From: Aricia agestis
Lineage: Eukaryota; Arthropoda; Insecta; Lepidoptera; Lycaenidae
Length of the DNA stretch: 64,000 nucleotides
Reading direction: 5' to 3'
Assembly (NCBI RefSeq): GCF_905147365.1
Contig: NC_056417.1
Coordinates: 7,028,501-7,092,500 of the forward strand
Shown: one piece after another, positions 22,679-34,190 of the stretch
Numbering within the stretch: the stretch's first letter is position 1
Layout: the number at the start of each line of letters is the position of its first letter
The notes under the pieces: model-generated
Told to the model about the DNA's origin: nothing
The model's database searches: none
The model's input: only the letters and a program-made list of their open reading frames with translations
Program-made: the position numbers and the translations under genes

Positions 22679-24303
22679 GTGAGTAATAATGATGAAAATA
22701 TAATAAGGGTCTTTGTGATTAAACTATATATAAGAGGCTCTTAATTTTATTTACTAAAAATTTATAAGGAGTAGAGTAAAATTAAACTTATAAAACATCG
22801 TTGTTTATCCCTATATCTCGTCTCGGCGGGAGCACTACCATGCACCCAGATTAGTCAATGTATTATTGTAATTCAATATTACACAGGAACTCTGCACTTT
22901 TTCGAGATTATAAATAGCCCATGTGCTAACCCAGAGCCATGCTGAATTTGATCTAAATCGTTGGTTAGCTTTTGAGTGGGAAAGAACTTACAAACATACA
23001 CCCAAACTTTTGCCTTTATAATATATTATAATAGCAAGCAAAATACGAGTACGGTGTTGACTTGACGTTAATATTTTCCACTGTCTAAACTCTAAAATAG
23101 CCAAGTAAAAACGTGGAAACATCTAAGAGTCGAGTATAATATTATAGCAGTTAAAGATATTATCGGTAATAAATGCAAATAACAGCTAAGGAGTGCTTAA
23201 ATTTCGTTTAAATGGGGGAGATATTCATGAGGAATTGTTAAAAATACCATTTATCAAGAGCTACCCCCTAGCCTCGACTATAACGCGATCAAATAAAATT
23301 AATGTACACATTAATAATGTAGACAAAGTACGATAACTAGTTGAGATCCTTTGTAGTTTTTTCGTTTCATATATGTATTTATATTTTTAAGCTAATTTAT
23401 GTCAATACTCATTGGAAAGTCAAAATTTAGGAGCATTTTTTCTCTATTTTCCCCAAAAGTTAAGAATTAAGGCTTCTCATGTTATCATGCAACAGTATTA
23501 TTCTGAAGCTTCAGAATAAAAAAAAAAGTGTAGGTAAGTCTTAGTTCCGAATCTCATCTTCAGAAAACGTACAACCCAAAAACAAAACGCTTAGGTCTTA
23601 CATAATATCAAAAGGGTTCTCTATCCTAATTACGTTGTTTAGGATCCTGATAGGTACGAGATCCTAATAAAAATTAAGAGAGCATTAACTCCCGGGTACC
23701 AGGATATCCTGCCGTGTGCCATCACTTATTATCATTATCCTGGTAAATTAGGATTAAAGAAATTCTCCCTGACCGAGCCTGTGTTCCGAAAGATTAAAAA
23801 TATAAATAATGGACGAGGAAAACTTGGAAGCGCCGAAGAAAAATGTTCTGCAAGAACCTTGCGTTTATCTGATAAAGATGTGATGTGAAGGCTCTATGTA
23901 GCGTTTGATTTTCGGTTCATGTACTATACACCAGAGTCCAGACTAAATAATCAGCTAGTTTTTGGAACTGGTTAATAATGAAATATGATTACTAAATAAT
24001 GCTGATTTATAATGTAATATAGGTACTTATATGCCAAGCTAAGGTAAACATGAATATAGAACTCTACCTAGTTTGAGGAGTTCTTTTATCCGATTTTTTC
24101 TTAAATTGCTGAGACCCTGCAGACTTTTATTTGCCATGCACATTATACTATAGTATATAAAGCATGTCTTATAAAAATAAAACCAAATTTTGAATCACTC
24201 TATTAAAGCAAACCAATTAAAAATTGGTTTCGTAGATTCAAATATCTATGCATGATCTATAATAATATTATTATAGGGACAGACAGCGTAAAGCGGCTTT
24301 GTT
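22679..24303. other. Unassigned; would be intron if the first exon is real
   Basis: It starts at the GTGAGT donor. No downstream exon, repeat or ORF was recognised. Confidence 0.35.
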
Positions 24304-24423
24304 TTAGGGCCGGGACACAAAAACAAGATACGACGTCGTGTCGTACCACGACGCGGCGCGGCGTCGCATCGTGAAACGTGGTACGACACGACGTCGTATC
24401 GTGTTTATGTGTCCCGGCTCTTA
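24304..24423. mobile_element. Foldback MITE with 46-bp arms
   Basis: Arms AGGGCCGGGACACA...GACGTCGTGTCGTACCACG, GC-rich, with a 25-bp centre. Confidence 0.85.
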
Positions 24424-24903
24424 TACTACGACGGATGTGTGGCAAAACTAAGACTAATGATAGCAAAATCTACCGAAAAAATATAAAATTAAGACACACA
24501 TGAATAATTCAATAACATTAAGTGACCCCGGAACGCTAGACAACAGTTTTAATGAATTTAATTCGATTTTTGCAAGTACAGCACAATGCAGTGCAGTTAG
24601 TATGCAGATTAGTTGCTGGCTTATGGTAATGGGTTCCGTACACATTATCATCAGTAGCTAATAGAGTTTGAAGAGCAGGGGTCGTTTTATTAGGCGAAAT
24701 TTAGTCTATGACTTATATGGATTATGGTGTGGTTTGTTTTGTTTATGGTATGCATTGGCGGAACTTTATAGACATTCCAAATAATTAAAAACATGGCTTC
24801 CATCCAATCGGACGTACATTTTGACATTCGAGTGTTGGCAGGTCATCTAGTTAAATGCATAAATAGTTAATGGAATCAGGCGTTACTTTGCGGAAATCCA
24901 TAG

Positions 24904-25347
24904 TTTAAATTTAGTTTGTTATTATTGTTATTTTTTTAGCAATATTCCGCGAAAACAACTTCCACTTTTAAGTAAATGAGTGAGTGTACGCATAGGCATG
25001 CGTACAGCACCTCCCTGTGGACTCTACGAACAACGTCCGTTAAGACTTAACGGACGTTGTTCGTAGAGTCCACATCCTGAGGATGCTCCGGTGTTGGGGC
25101 GAAACGCGCGTCGAGGTTTTCAACCTGCATGGTGGTGAGGGGCCTTGCACGGATTTGCCAACAATATTGCTTGTGTGGTGGTGGTGTTTGCAAGTTCTTG
25201 CATGCGAGTGTACGCATAGGCAGTGTGGGAGGAGGGAGGTGCTGTACGCATGCCTATGCGTAAACTCACTCATTTACTTAAAAGTGGAAGTTGTTTACGC
25301 GGAATATTGCTAAAAAAAATAATAATAATAACAAACTAAATTTAAAT
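24904..25347. mobile_element. Large foldback element with an inner palindrome
   Basis: The outer arms (24904-25015 and about 25228-25347) contain TAGCAATATTCCGCG and AAGTAAATGAGTGAGTGTAC in opposite orientation. The inner palindrome is at 25017-25073. A spacer of about 150 bp has no recognised coding. Confidence 0.82.
25017..25073. repeat. Perfect 57-nt palindrome
   Basis: 28-bp arms (GTGGACTCTACGAACAACGT...) round a single central A. Confidence 0.95.
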
Positions 25348-25348
25348 G

Positions 25349-25653
25349 CATAAAGTTAATATACCTAGCGGAATAGAGCAACAATCTCGAGCTGTCAAAC
25401 GAAACCGAAATTGGTTTGATCTGTGTGTAAAAATATGTGTACGTATACACTCACACAAGCATGATTGAACATGATTTCTATGGGATTAAATTGTCAACGT
25501 GCGGCACGTACCGACTGGACGTCAAAAAACAAGTGCTGCGAGTGCTGCTGTCATGTATCACACGTCTTCTTTTACCATGCAGTGTTACTGATAGTGACAT
25601 CTCGCTTGCTCAGGCCTTTGTTTCTTTATTCCGCTAGGTATATTAACTTTATG
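25349..25653. mobile_element. hAT-type MITE, copy 1
   Basis: TIR CATAAAGTTAATATACCTAG...; 8-bp duplication TTTAAATG/GTTAAATG (7 of 8). No transposase. It abuts the foldback element to its left. Confidence 0.88.
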
Positions 25654-25661
25654 GTTAAATG

Positions 25662-26344
25662 GATGCATCACCAATGTCATTCCATAATGGAAGTAATTCA
25701 TTCATAAAAATTCATAATTCATTTACTACATAGTATATTATTACAATATCATACTAATGTCGACTTTGGGGCCTAAAAACTGGTTAAAATGGGAGAGCAG
25801 GAAAAAGTTACAGTAGAGGGTAAACGTGAATAAAATTGGTCAATTTTAACAAATATGATACCTATTATGTTTTCTTTTTCATTATTATATTTCAAAGATT
25901 TCAAACGTTTTTTGGCATTCGACCCTATGATATTTTGTTGTATCGTTGCTGTTAGTGTTAGAGCTTGATAGGAATACCTAAGCTACTGTTGTGGTCCATT
26001 CAACCCACTTTTTACACCTCTGCCCGATGTCTTATCGTTATTTAACGTGATCTTTTTGGTTTCTAAACTTTTAATTACGGCATTAAAGACGCCATTCTAA
26101 TTCTGAAATAGAGTTTTTATAACAGAAAATTACGTAAAAGTAATTCTGGTTCAATGTTTTTGTAACATTTGCGAGTAATTGGTATATGAATGTGAAGATA
26201 TTATGTAAATTACTTATTACATTTTGCATATTCTATTTTTGAATCAAGGTTGTTAAATGTGAGAGTTTCACCGAATATTGATCAATACGCTTGTCAGGAT
26301 ATGAATGGTACTTACTGGTTTACTACTTTATGATAGATGCCTCA
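25662..26344. other. No recognised feature
   Basis: AT-rich. Confidence 0.45.
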
Positions 26345-26505
26345 CTCAACTCCATGTATCGCGCGGGAACCGTGCATTTTTTCGGTATAAAAAGTATCCT
26401 ATGTCCTTTCTCGGGACTCAAAGTATCTCAGTAGCTTTCAGCAAAAGCGGTTCAGCGGTTTGGGCGTGAAGAGATAACTGACAGATCTAGACACGCGGTA
26501 GCGTG
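26345..26505 (-). mobile_element. Helitron fragment, reverse orientation
   Basis: TATCGCGCGGGAACCGTGCA and CTCGGGACTCAAAGTATCTC match the body of 36642-36843. Both ends are missing. Confidence 0.55.
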
Positions 26506-26689
26506 TCAAGCCAAGTTCAAGTATAACAGAACTGGCAAGAAGCACCGTGTGTAATATTACACGAACCATTTGCAGCCACTTTTGACCCCCACATAATTCA
26601 GAAATTATTTCACATAAACGTTTGGCTCTAAATTTCATAAACAGATCTCGAACGGTTATTAAGATAGTTATTTACGTCCGAAAATCTAC

Positions 26690-26930
26690 ATTTTTATCAT
26701 TGACTGACTGACTGATCTCTAGATCAAAATTCTAACCCACTTCCAGCTGATGACCTAGAAGAATGAAATTTGGAATCCAGCTTGGTAATTGTGTGTAAGC
26801 ATAGGGAAAAAAAAAATATTCGGTCAAGTGCGAGTCGGACAAAGTGAAACTAAGCAAACACTGTGTTTTTTGTATGGAAACCACCCCAAATACATAATTT
26901 AAATATTTCTTTTATTTTACTTGTATTATA
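26690..26930 (+). repeat. Dispersed lepidopteran repeat with AAGTGCGAGTCGGAC
   Basis: GACTGACTGACTGA, then CGGTCAAGTGCGAGTCGGAC and TTTTGTATGGAAACC. Recalled as a very common moth and butterfly repeat; its class is not known to me. Confidence 0.5.
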
Positions 26931-27535
26931 AATTATGTAAGTAAAATTATGACTAAAGATTTTGTGAATATTTCAAGTGCCTACCGTCTGCCATTAATGA
27001 TAATATCACTGGTCGACAGTAGTTTTGTTGCCTGAAACCTTTTGAATTTTGTGGCCTGATCATAATATATTATGTTTTGATATATCACCCTAAAGTGATG
27101 TTTTATGAGTGAAAAATGAGTGAGTCGATTTTGAGCGCGCCGCAGTATTTTTCAATTAGTGAGTTGTATTTTGATATTTACAGCCAACATAAATTACTGT
27201 TTTGTTTTTAAAAATTAGGATATGTTTTTGGTAAAAATTTACGTTACAAAATGTGCAACTTTAAAATACAGTAGTCGGTTAATTTCGAAGTCAGAAGTTC
27301 TGAAAAAGAAATAAACAACGAAAATGTTATTATTTTTGAACCACCGATGGGTTGAATAAATTAATTGTATTTTTAAATTGATTTTCATCTAAATGTAAAC
27401 GCATCTCGCATGTCTATAAGACCTCTATAATATAATCATAATAATATCACTGATTAGGTAATGCTATCAAACTAAATGTCACACATAATATTACCCGTGC
27501 AATAAACAGATGGTTAATTAATTTGGTCGAGTTTT
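26931..27535. other. No recognised feature
   Basis: AT-rich. Confidence 0.45.
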
Positions 27536-28169
27536 GGAACGAAGTTCCTTATGGCGCGTTCGGCGTAGCGAAAGGAGGCTAGACAGAACGATATTTGACC
27601 TCGACACTTTTTTATTAGTACCTGCATAGTAGGGGCAGAGGGCGTTGATAGTATTCGCGTCAACTAGATGGCATTTTGAGAATAAACTTCAGCGACGCGT
27701 CGTTGATACTTATTCCTGGGCGTCAATAGATGGCGATTTTTTATAATTCTTTTTGAGTGTATACTAACGCCTCCGTGGTCTAGTGGTATAGAGCGCGGCT
27801 CTTGACTCGGAGGTCGTGGGTTCGATTCCCGCGTTGGAAACATGTTATTTCCAAGTTTGGTTAGGACAATGCAGGCTGATCACCTGATTGTCTGACAAGT
27901 AAGATGATCCATGCGTCGGATGGGCATGTAAAAAGTCGGTCCTGCGCCTGATCTCTCGCCAGTCGTGTCGGTCGTCCGTCCCACTGGGTTATGAGAGTAA
28001 AGGAATAGAGAGTGCTCTTGTGTACTGCGCACATACTTGGGCACTATAAAATTACTCCTGCGTAGCCAGTTTCAATGAAACCGGCCACCGTCACCAAAAC
28101 TGGTGTGGGAGCTATTATTATTATTATTATGTATACAGGTTTTTTGAATATAAGAAATAACTTCGTTCC
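27536..28169. mobile_element. GGAACGAAG-TIR element, copy 1, with nested SINE
   Basis: Ends GGAACGAAGTTCC and, in reverse, GGAACGAAGTTAT. Body with AGGGGCAGAGGGCGTTGATA. The SINE 27778-28129 is inserted near the right end. Confidence 0.75.
27778..28129 (+). mobile_element. tRNA-headed SINE with (ATT)n tail, copy 1
   Basis: The head resembles a tRNA, with A box TGGTCTAGTGGT and B box GGTTCGATTCCC (Pol III promoter). A body of about 280 bp follows and the tail is (ATT)n. Flanked by TGTATAC on both sides (27768-27774 and 28130-28136). It is nested in the GAACGAAG-TIR element 27536-28169. Confidence 0.9.
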
Positions 28170-29190
28170 ATTTGTGTGTCCCGTGTCCCCTTGACACCTC
28201 TCAAATTTTTTACATTAAATTTCAAAATGAATACAGTACAGGGCGAATTTTGTCAACAGTTCCTTTCACTGCTTTATACTACTTTGGCCTACATCTTATT
28301 GTGATGGAAAATAAAATCCTTTCCTGTCTTCCTTACTCTTTTTTATTGCCCGGTAAAATTGCCTTTGGGATACGTCTGAGATCACTGATAAGACTCGCAT
28401 TAAAACAGATTTGTTAGCATCGATCGAGATTCGAATACAATAAAATAAGTGCCAATCCTAGGTGTTCTTTAAAAAAAGAAAAATGGGATTATGTTTATAG
28501 TGTGATAGGATTATGGAGTGTTTTTTTTTTTTTATATTTGGAGGAATTGTGGACTTATTTAGAATTTTTTTTAATATCCCACTGGTTAACACGTCACAAT
28601 TCTGTTCGTAAATATATTATGAATAGGGATAGGTTTAATATTTTTTTCCGCAATTTTCACTAAATCTCCTGCCATTTAAGCAATTCCTTAGCTGATACGA
28701 TTGTTATAACTTCAAAGACAAAAATAAGCCAAATATTCGTCTTGTTACATTCTCGAGATTTAGCAAGACATTTAAATTGCAAACTTATGCATTAAATAGA
28801 ACCTTGACTTCTCTTTAAAGGTGTATCTTTCATTGAATCTTTTTTATGTTCAACACTTGCAAAACCCTTACTTAAGCCCGTAGAAACGCCGTATCAATTG
28901 TGGTACTTCTAATTAAATGAAGTTTCTTAGGAAAGCTTTTAGGCCCTTTTCAAGTCCTCCCTGCCTCGAGATTAATGACAGTAACGTCTTAACCTCACTA
29001 AAGCTAAACAACCAACTTAAATTAACATCATAAACAAAGGCACAACATAAAATTGATAATGTTCCTAGTTTTATTGGATTATTATCACGTGTCTTAAAAT
29101 TAAAGTGTAAGGAAAGAGGAATGGGAAAGCATATTATGGATTATGAAAACCTGTTCGTCACTAATATTGAGCGATTTTGGACACATTATA
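28170..29190. other. No recognised feature
   Basis: The ORF at 28172-28417 has no recognisable family; the rest is AT-rich. Confidence 0.45.
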
Positions 29191-29246
29191 ATGTTCTTTA
29201 AATTTCATTATATATCTAACTATATATAATGAAATTTAAAGAACAT
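29191..29246. repeat. Perfect 24-bp hairpin, 8-nt loop
   Basis: Arms ATGTTCTTTAAATTTCATTA(TATA) and inverse, loop TCTAACTA. Confidence 0.92.
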
Positions 29247-30448
29247 GATACGGTATTTTAATATTTATGTTTGCATGTTGTTAATATAGTGGTTTAAGAA
29301 AAAAAATTAATTCCCTTTAATTTTAAACATACATAATATTATATTATACTTGTACAATATGCCAGGGCCCGACCAACAGTAGCGTTAACTTCTTAGATTA
29401 AACATATCTGGTAAATTTTAATTGCTACCTAGTTTAGCAGTTACTTTGTGATGAATCGCCAAATTGTCAAATCGATGAGAAGCGATTAATTACATCCATT
29501 TTGAAGTCCCACCAAAAACGACTTCAAATACCAGAGTGACTCTACAATCGAAATGAGACGAAAGCTAAAAGGATATGTATAAGTATCAAAAATTAATTAC
29601 AAACTTAGTAATAAAGTTTCATGATCAAAATTTAATGTAAAATGATTAAAATTTGGAGTGTAATTTAATTATTTAAAGATTATGAGACTTATAATAATTA
29701 TTCATTAAACTTTATCGGGTTGTAACGAATCTTCGGTGCCGAAGTTCTGAAGATTTTAGGATGTAGGGCTACCACAAATCTGGATCCGCCTAATATGCGG
29801 GGAGGCCGAACGAATCCGGTCGGACTGATCGCAGGTACACACACGGGATTGCATATTGCACAAGACTTAAAAGAGCAATTAATGTAAGAACCACTGGTTG
29901 TTCTTTAGAGATGTGGAATTAAGCTTTGCGGTAAATTACCTCACTATTTAATGTCGGAAAATACCTTACATTATACAATATAATATAATGAATGCACCGG
30001 CCACGCCGAAATGTTATTCGCATTCGTACTGATTATACCTTAAAATGTTCTTCGTATGTATGCATAAGTTTCACATTGCTAAAATAATTAATACTGACGT
30101 CAGCTCCAATCACATTGACCGGTACTTTTTAATTATAACCAGATTTTCTAAATTCAAAAATCTTTTCTGTCCGGCTTTTACGTTTTAATTGGCGTGTAGC
30201 AGCCCTGTTCGTTCGGCCATTACAGCATTATATTTCGAGCCGGATTCGACTAACTTCGCCGGTTCCGAAGTTTCAATGTTTGTATTAGTTGAGGTATGAA
30301 AATTGATTTTACACGGAAATTCGTTAAGTCTTTACATGGTTCATCTATTCTCGGCTTTAAAGGATACTTTGTTTACGTAAATTGTTGCATCTCCGTAACA
30401 TTGAATCTTGTTATATAACCAATCCATTCTTAATCCATACTTCTCTAT
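29247..30448. other. Unassigned
   Basis: GGCCGAACGAA (29812) and TTCGTTCGGCC (30209) form a weak inverted pair. Confidence 0.4.
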
Positions 30449-30630
30449 TCATACTAAATATTATAAATGCGAAAGTGTCTGTCTGTCTGTCTGTTACCTC
30501 TTCACGCTCGAATCGCTGAACTGATTTTGCTGAAAGGCATGGAGATATTTTGAGTCCCGAGAAAAAACAGAGGATAGGTTTTATCCCGGAAAAATGTACG
30601 GTTCTCGCGCGATAAACGAATGTCATCTAG
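30449..30630 (+). mobile_element. Short Helitron, first of a tandem pair
   Basis: Begins TCATACTAAATATTATAAAT, contains (TCTG)n, and ends GTCATCTAG at 30630. It is followed directly by another Helitron. Confidence 0.85.
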
Positions 30631-30822
30631 TATATTATAAATGGTAAAGTGTGTCTTTCTGTCTGTTACCTCTTCACGCCCAAGCCACTGAACCAATTTT
30701 GCTGAAATTTGGTATGGAGATACGTGGATGTCCCTTACATAGGATACTTTTATCTCGGAAAAATGTACGGTTCCCGCACGATAAATGAATTTTTACGTAA
30801 CGGAGTTGCGGGCGTCATCTAG
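30631..30822 (+). mobile_element. Short Helitron, second of a tandem pair
   Basis: It begins abruptly with TATATTATAAATGGTAAAG at the CTAG|T junction of the first copy and ends GGGCGTCATCTAG (CTAG 30819-30822). The head lacks the usual TC. Confidence 0.8.
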
Positions 30823-31299
30823 TATTTTTATATTTTTGAATTATTATAATAATTTCTACAGCCTATATTATATTCTCTATTAAAGTATCAGTAAAAATAA
30901 AATGTTACCTTTTATCTTATAAACCTGCAAAAGTGAACTCGCTTGTTCAAGTTAAAATATCTATGCTATACCACAGAATACATATTTGTAGCACTATAGT
31001 AGTACCAAGCTATACTACTTAATATACTAAACCCAGTAATATTTTAAGAAACTTATTAGATGTTGCTTTAAATACTATTCTATGACACCATGAGGCAAGT
31101 CAGTAAAAATGCATTTCATAACCTGATTCATTCACGAAATTCACGACTGGTTTCGACAAAGGTCGTGAATTTTGCTAAAAGTTAATATAAATAATTAAAG
31201 TAAATATAGTGGAAATAATGAGAGAAAAGTATGTTTCCTAAATGTTGTTTGCTTAATCAATTGTCTAAAATTTAAAACATTTAAAGCAACTAACTCTTA
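30823..31299. other. No recognised feature
   Basis: AT-rich lead-in to the 76-bp minisatellite. Confidence 0.45.
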
Positions 31300-31694
31300 A
31301 GTTGCTATAATTGTTTTAGTAAGTTCCTTGTCTATTTAAAATAATTATAGCAACTAGTGGTCTTTAGTTACTACAATTATTTTACTATGTAAGTTCCTTG
31401 ACTATTTAAAACAATTATAGCAACTAGTAGTGCTAGGCTTAGGTGCTATAATTGTTTTAGTATGTAAGTTCCTTGACTATTTAAAATAATTATAGCAACT
31501 AGTAGTGATAGTCTTTAGTTGCTATAATTGTTTTAGTATGTAAGTTCATTGTCTATTTAAAACAATTATAGCAACTAGTACTGATAGTCTTTAGTTGCTA
31601 TAATTGTTTTAGTATGTAAGCTCATTGTCTATTTAAAACAATTATAGTAACTAGTAGTGAGTCTTTAGTTGCTATAAGTGTTTTAGTAGGTTCC
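31300..31694. repeat. Minisatellite of about 76-bp units, each with an inverted repeat
   Basis: Five full units and one partial start at 31300, 31366, 31441, 31517, 31593 and 31667. Each begins AGTTGCTATAATTGTTTTA and carries the inverse TAAAA(C/T)AATTATAGCAACT, so each can form a 17-19 bp stem. Confidence 0.92.
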
Positions 31695-31758
31695 TCGTCT
31701 GTCTCAAGGTCGATTGAACCGCCACACCGCGACTGATAGGTAACGGTGCATGAGTCGT

Positions 31759-32301
31759 AGGCGGATTGTATAATCCGCCCTTTTACATTACGGCTAGCTG
31801 TTTTAAAAAACAGGGCCGTTTTGTAATGCGGCGATTTATTGATTAGCCGAATTGAATGAAAAATCGCCGGAATGTATTTGGCGCCATACGTTATTCAAAA
31901 CGGCTAGCCATAATGTAAAAAAGCGAAAGATAAGTCGCCTCTTTGACAGTTTTTAGTTCCGATTCTTAAGGCTCTTGGCGCTGCCTGTGACATAACAACA
32001 ACAATGGCGTTGAATACCGAAAGTGTGTTGCTAAATTGCGAAGTTTTAAGTGAATTAAACAAAGAAATCAGTAAATTTCAGAACAATTTTCTAGTGCAAT
32101 TAAAGAATTTCTAATAATCTCGATGTAAAACAGTAAAAAAAGTACCGGTACGAGGAAAGTACGATGCGGCTAAACGTGGACCGCCTTATTGAAGAACGTT
32201 TTGCAATGACAATCTGGCTAATCGTAAAACCGCATTACAAAACGGCCCTGTTTTGTAAAACAGCTAGCCGTAATGTAAAACGGCGGATTATACAATCCGG
32301 C
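31759..32301. mobile_element. 540-bp DNA transposon relic with about 70-bp TIRs
   Basis: Long TIRs (GGCGGATTGTATAATCCGCC at the tip, itself a palindrome; then TTTACATTACGGCTAGC and CAGGGCCGTTTTGTAATGCG). Inside is a 36-codon ORF from ATG at 32004 ending before the right TIR; it may be a leftover of the parent gene. Confidence 0.82.
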
Positions 32302-33039
32302 TGCGACACATTCACTAACGGAACGTCTAAAGTGGTCTGATACATTTCAATCATTGCAATATGATCAAGAATGTAGATTCGGTATTTTTTAAATGTTTGT
32401 AAAGTATTAAAACTTGAATATTCTTAATACTTGAATATCTTGTTGTCTGACTAGAGAACTTAATTAGAATATTTGCGAGAACAGCTATATTGTTTTAAGG
32501 GAAAATTTGTGTCGTATTTTTTTAAAAATAACGTATTTTGTTTAGATTCTGCATGCTTGGTATGGTTAGGTTTGATTTTGGTTTCCTTCTACAGAAAGAT
32601 GAACAAACTACGACAAAAAATCTGCCAGTTTTTGCCTTGAATCTGTCAGTTCTATTATTTTATTTCTACTTGTAGTAATGAACTCATGACAATATGATAA
32701 CATTATTCATTACAGTACTTATATAAAGATGGCATATATAGTTTATTGAAATTCCAAATTCAAATATTATAAATGAGAGCACGACAATAATTTATGAGAG
32801 GAAGATGGGCGAAAAGCGCGCTCTCAGCACTTTCGATATTTAGGGGTTTATGGGATTTATTGGGGCTACCCGTATTTTCTTCGGGTTTTTGCACTTGTTC
32901 GAAAAACAAGTTGGGGACTTTTATTATAAATAATTTTCATTCATATTTCTTTATAGTACTACTGATGTAGAGATTTTTATATTATAGTTGGTAATTTTAC
33001 TTCGTCCTTAGGGAAGTTCTTAGGAGCTATATCTATTTA
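32302..33039. other. No recognised feature
   Basis: AT-rich. Confidence 0.45.
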
Positions 33040-33380
33040 CTAGACGTTCCGCGCGGCTTCGCCCGCATAAATTAAATATTTCACAGACAAGTTAGCCCAC
33101 AAAAAATAGTCTATGATCCTTCACGTGGTCTACTTCTTAATAACAGAAAAATTTCTCCTGTAGTTGGTGAGATAAGCCTTTTCAAATAATTTCCCCCGTT
33201 TTTTCCACATTTTTTTTTATTGTTTCACACTAAATCTTGGCGTGATAAAATATAACCTATAGCCTTCCTCAATAAATGGACTATCTCACACTGAAAGAAT
33301 TTTTCAAATCAGACCAGTAGTTCCTGAGATTAGCGTGTTCAAACAAACAAACTCTTCCGCTTTATAATATTAGTATATAT
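33040..33380 (-). mobile_element. Helitron of about 340 bp, reverse orientation
   Basis: CTAG at 33040-33043 with an A outside; GCGCGGCTTCGCCCGC forms the subterminal hairpin region. The head (minus strand ACTAATATTATAAAGCGG) is near 33375. It is of the same family as 12566-13075 and 61050-61306. Confidence 0.8.
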
Positions 33381-33604
33381 TCTATGCTAATATTATATTC
33401 TCTCTCTTGACGCTTATAAACCTAGTAGGATAACTACGTCCCGGAAAATGACATGGGAGTTTTTACCACGCAAATATGCACTGTTTTCGCGCAACGATTG
33501 CGTTTAACAAACAGTAGGTAATCACATAAACGAAATGACATACTTTCAATATGCTACGAAATTGGGCAATTAATATAATTCTCATTGGTGCTCCCTCACC
33601 TGGA

Positions 33605-34090
33605 GCATTCGCGTGTAATGTAACATTATAGGTTCGACTTTGAGTATTACTATACAATATATATAGCTCCCACACCGGTTTCGGTGATGGTGGCCGGTTT
33701 CATTGAAACCAGACCAGCTACGCAGGAGAAATTTTATAGTGCCCAAGTGAGTGCGCAGTACACAAGAGCACTCCCTATTCCTTTACTCTCATAACATAAC
33801 AAAGTGGGACGGAAGATCGACATGACCGGCGAGAGATCAGGCGCAGGACCGACTTTTTACATGCCCATCCGACGCATGGATCATCTTACTTGTCAGACAA
33901 TCAGGTGATCAGCCTGCACTGTCCTAACCAAAATTGGAAATAACATGTTTTCAACGCGGGAATCGAACCCACGACCTCCGAGTCAAGAGCCGCGCTCTAT
34001 ACCACTAGACCACGGAGGCGTTACAATACTACCTCCCTGACTGACGAGCATTCGCGTGCAATGTAACAGTACAGATTTGACTTTGATTCT
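33605..34090. repeat. Direct repeat with GAGCATTCGCGTG split by a SINE
   Basis: GAGCATTCGCGTG(T/C)AATGTAACA and GGTTCGACTTTGA-type words occur at 33604-33648 and 34048-34087, with the SINE 33664-34021 between. Confidence 0.55.
33664..34021 (-). mobile_element. tRNA-headed SINE, copy 2
   Basis: Reverse copy of the same family, head at the right. Target duplication TACAATA at 33653-33659 and 34022-34028. Confidence 0.9.
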
Positions 34091-34137
34091 AGCAAGTTGA
34101 CTTCACTGTCACGTAGCATTAATGTTACAAGTCGCAT

Positions 34138-34190
34138 CTTGTAATGATACAATGTGTAGCATCAAGATATTACACATTGTATCATTACAA
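34138..34190. repeat. Palindrome with 21-bp arms
   Basis: CTTGTAATGATACAATGTGTA and its inverse with an 11-nt loop. Confidence 0.88.

Noticed and set aside
27778..27850. tRNA gene
   Set aside because: The A and B boxes are good, but the acceptor ends (CCTCCGT and GCGTTGG) do not pair, the same head occurs in several SINE copies, and a SINE body follows.
31300..31694. CRISPR-like array
   Set aside because: The units are contiguous tandem repeats with no unique spacers, in a eukaryotic genome.
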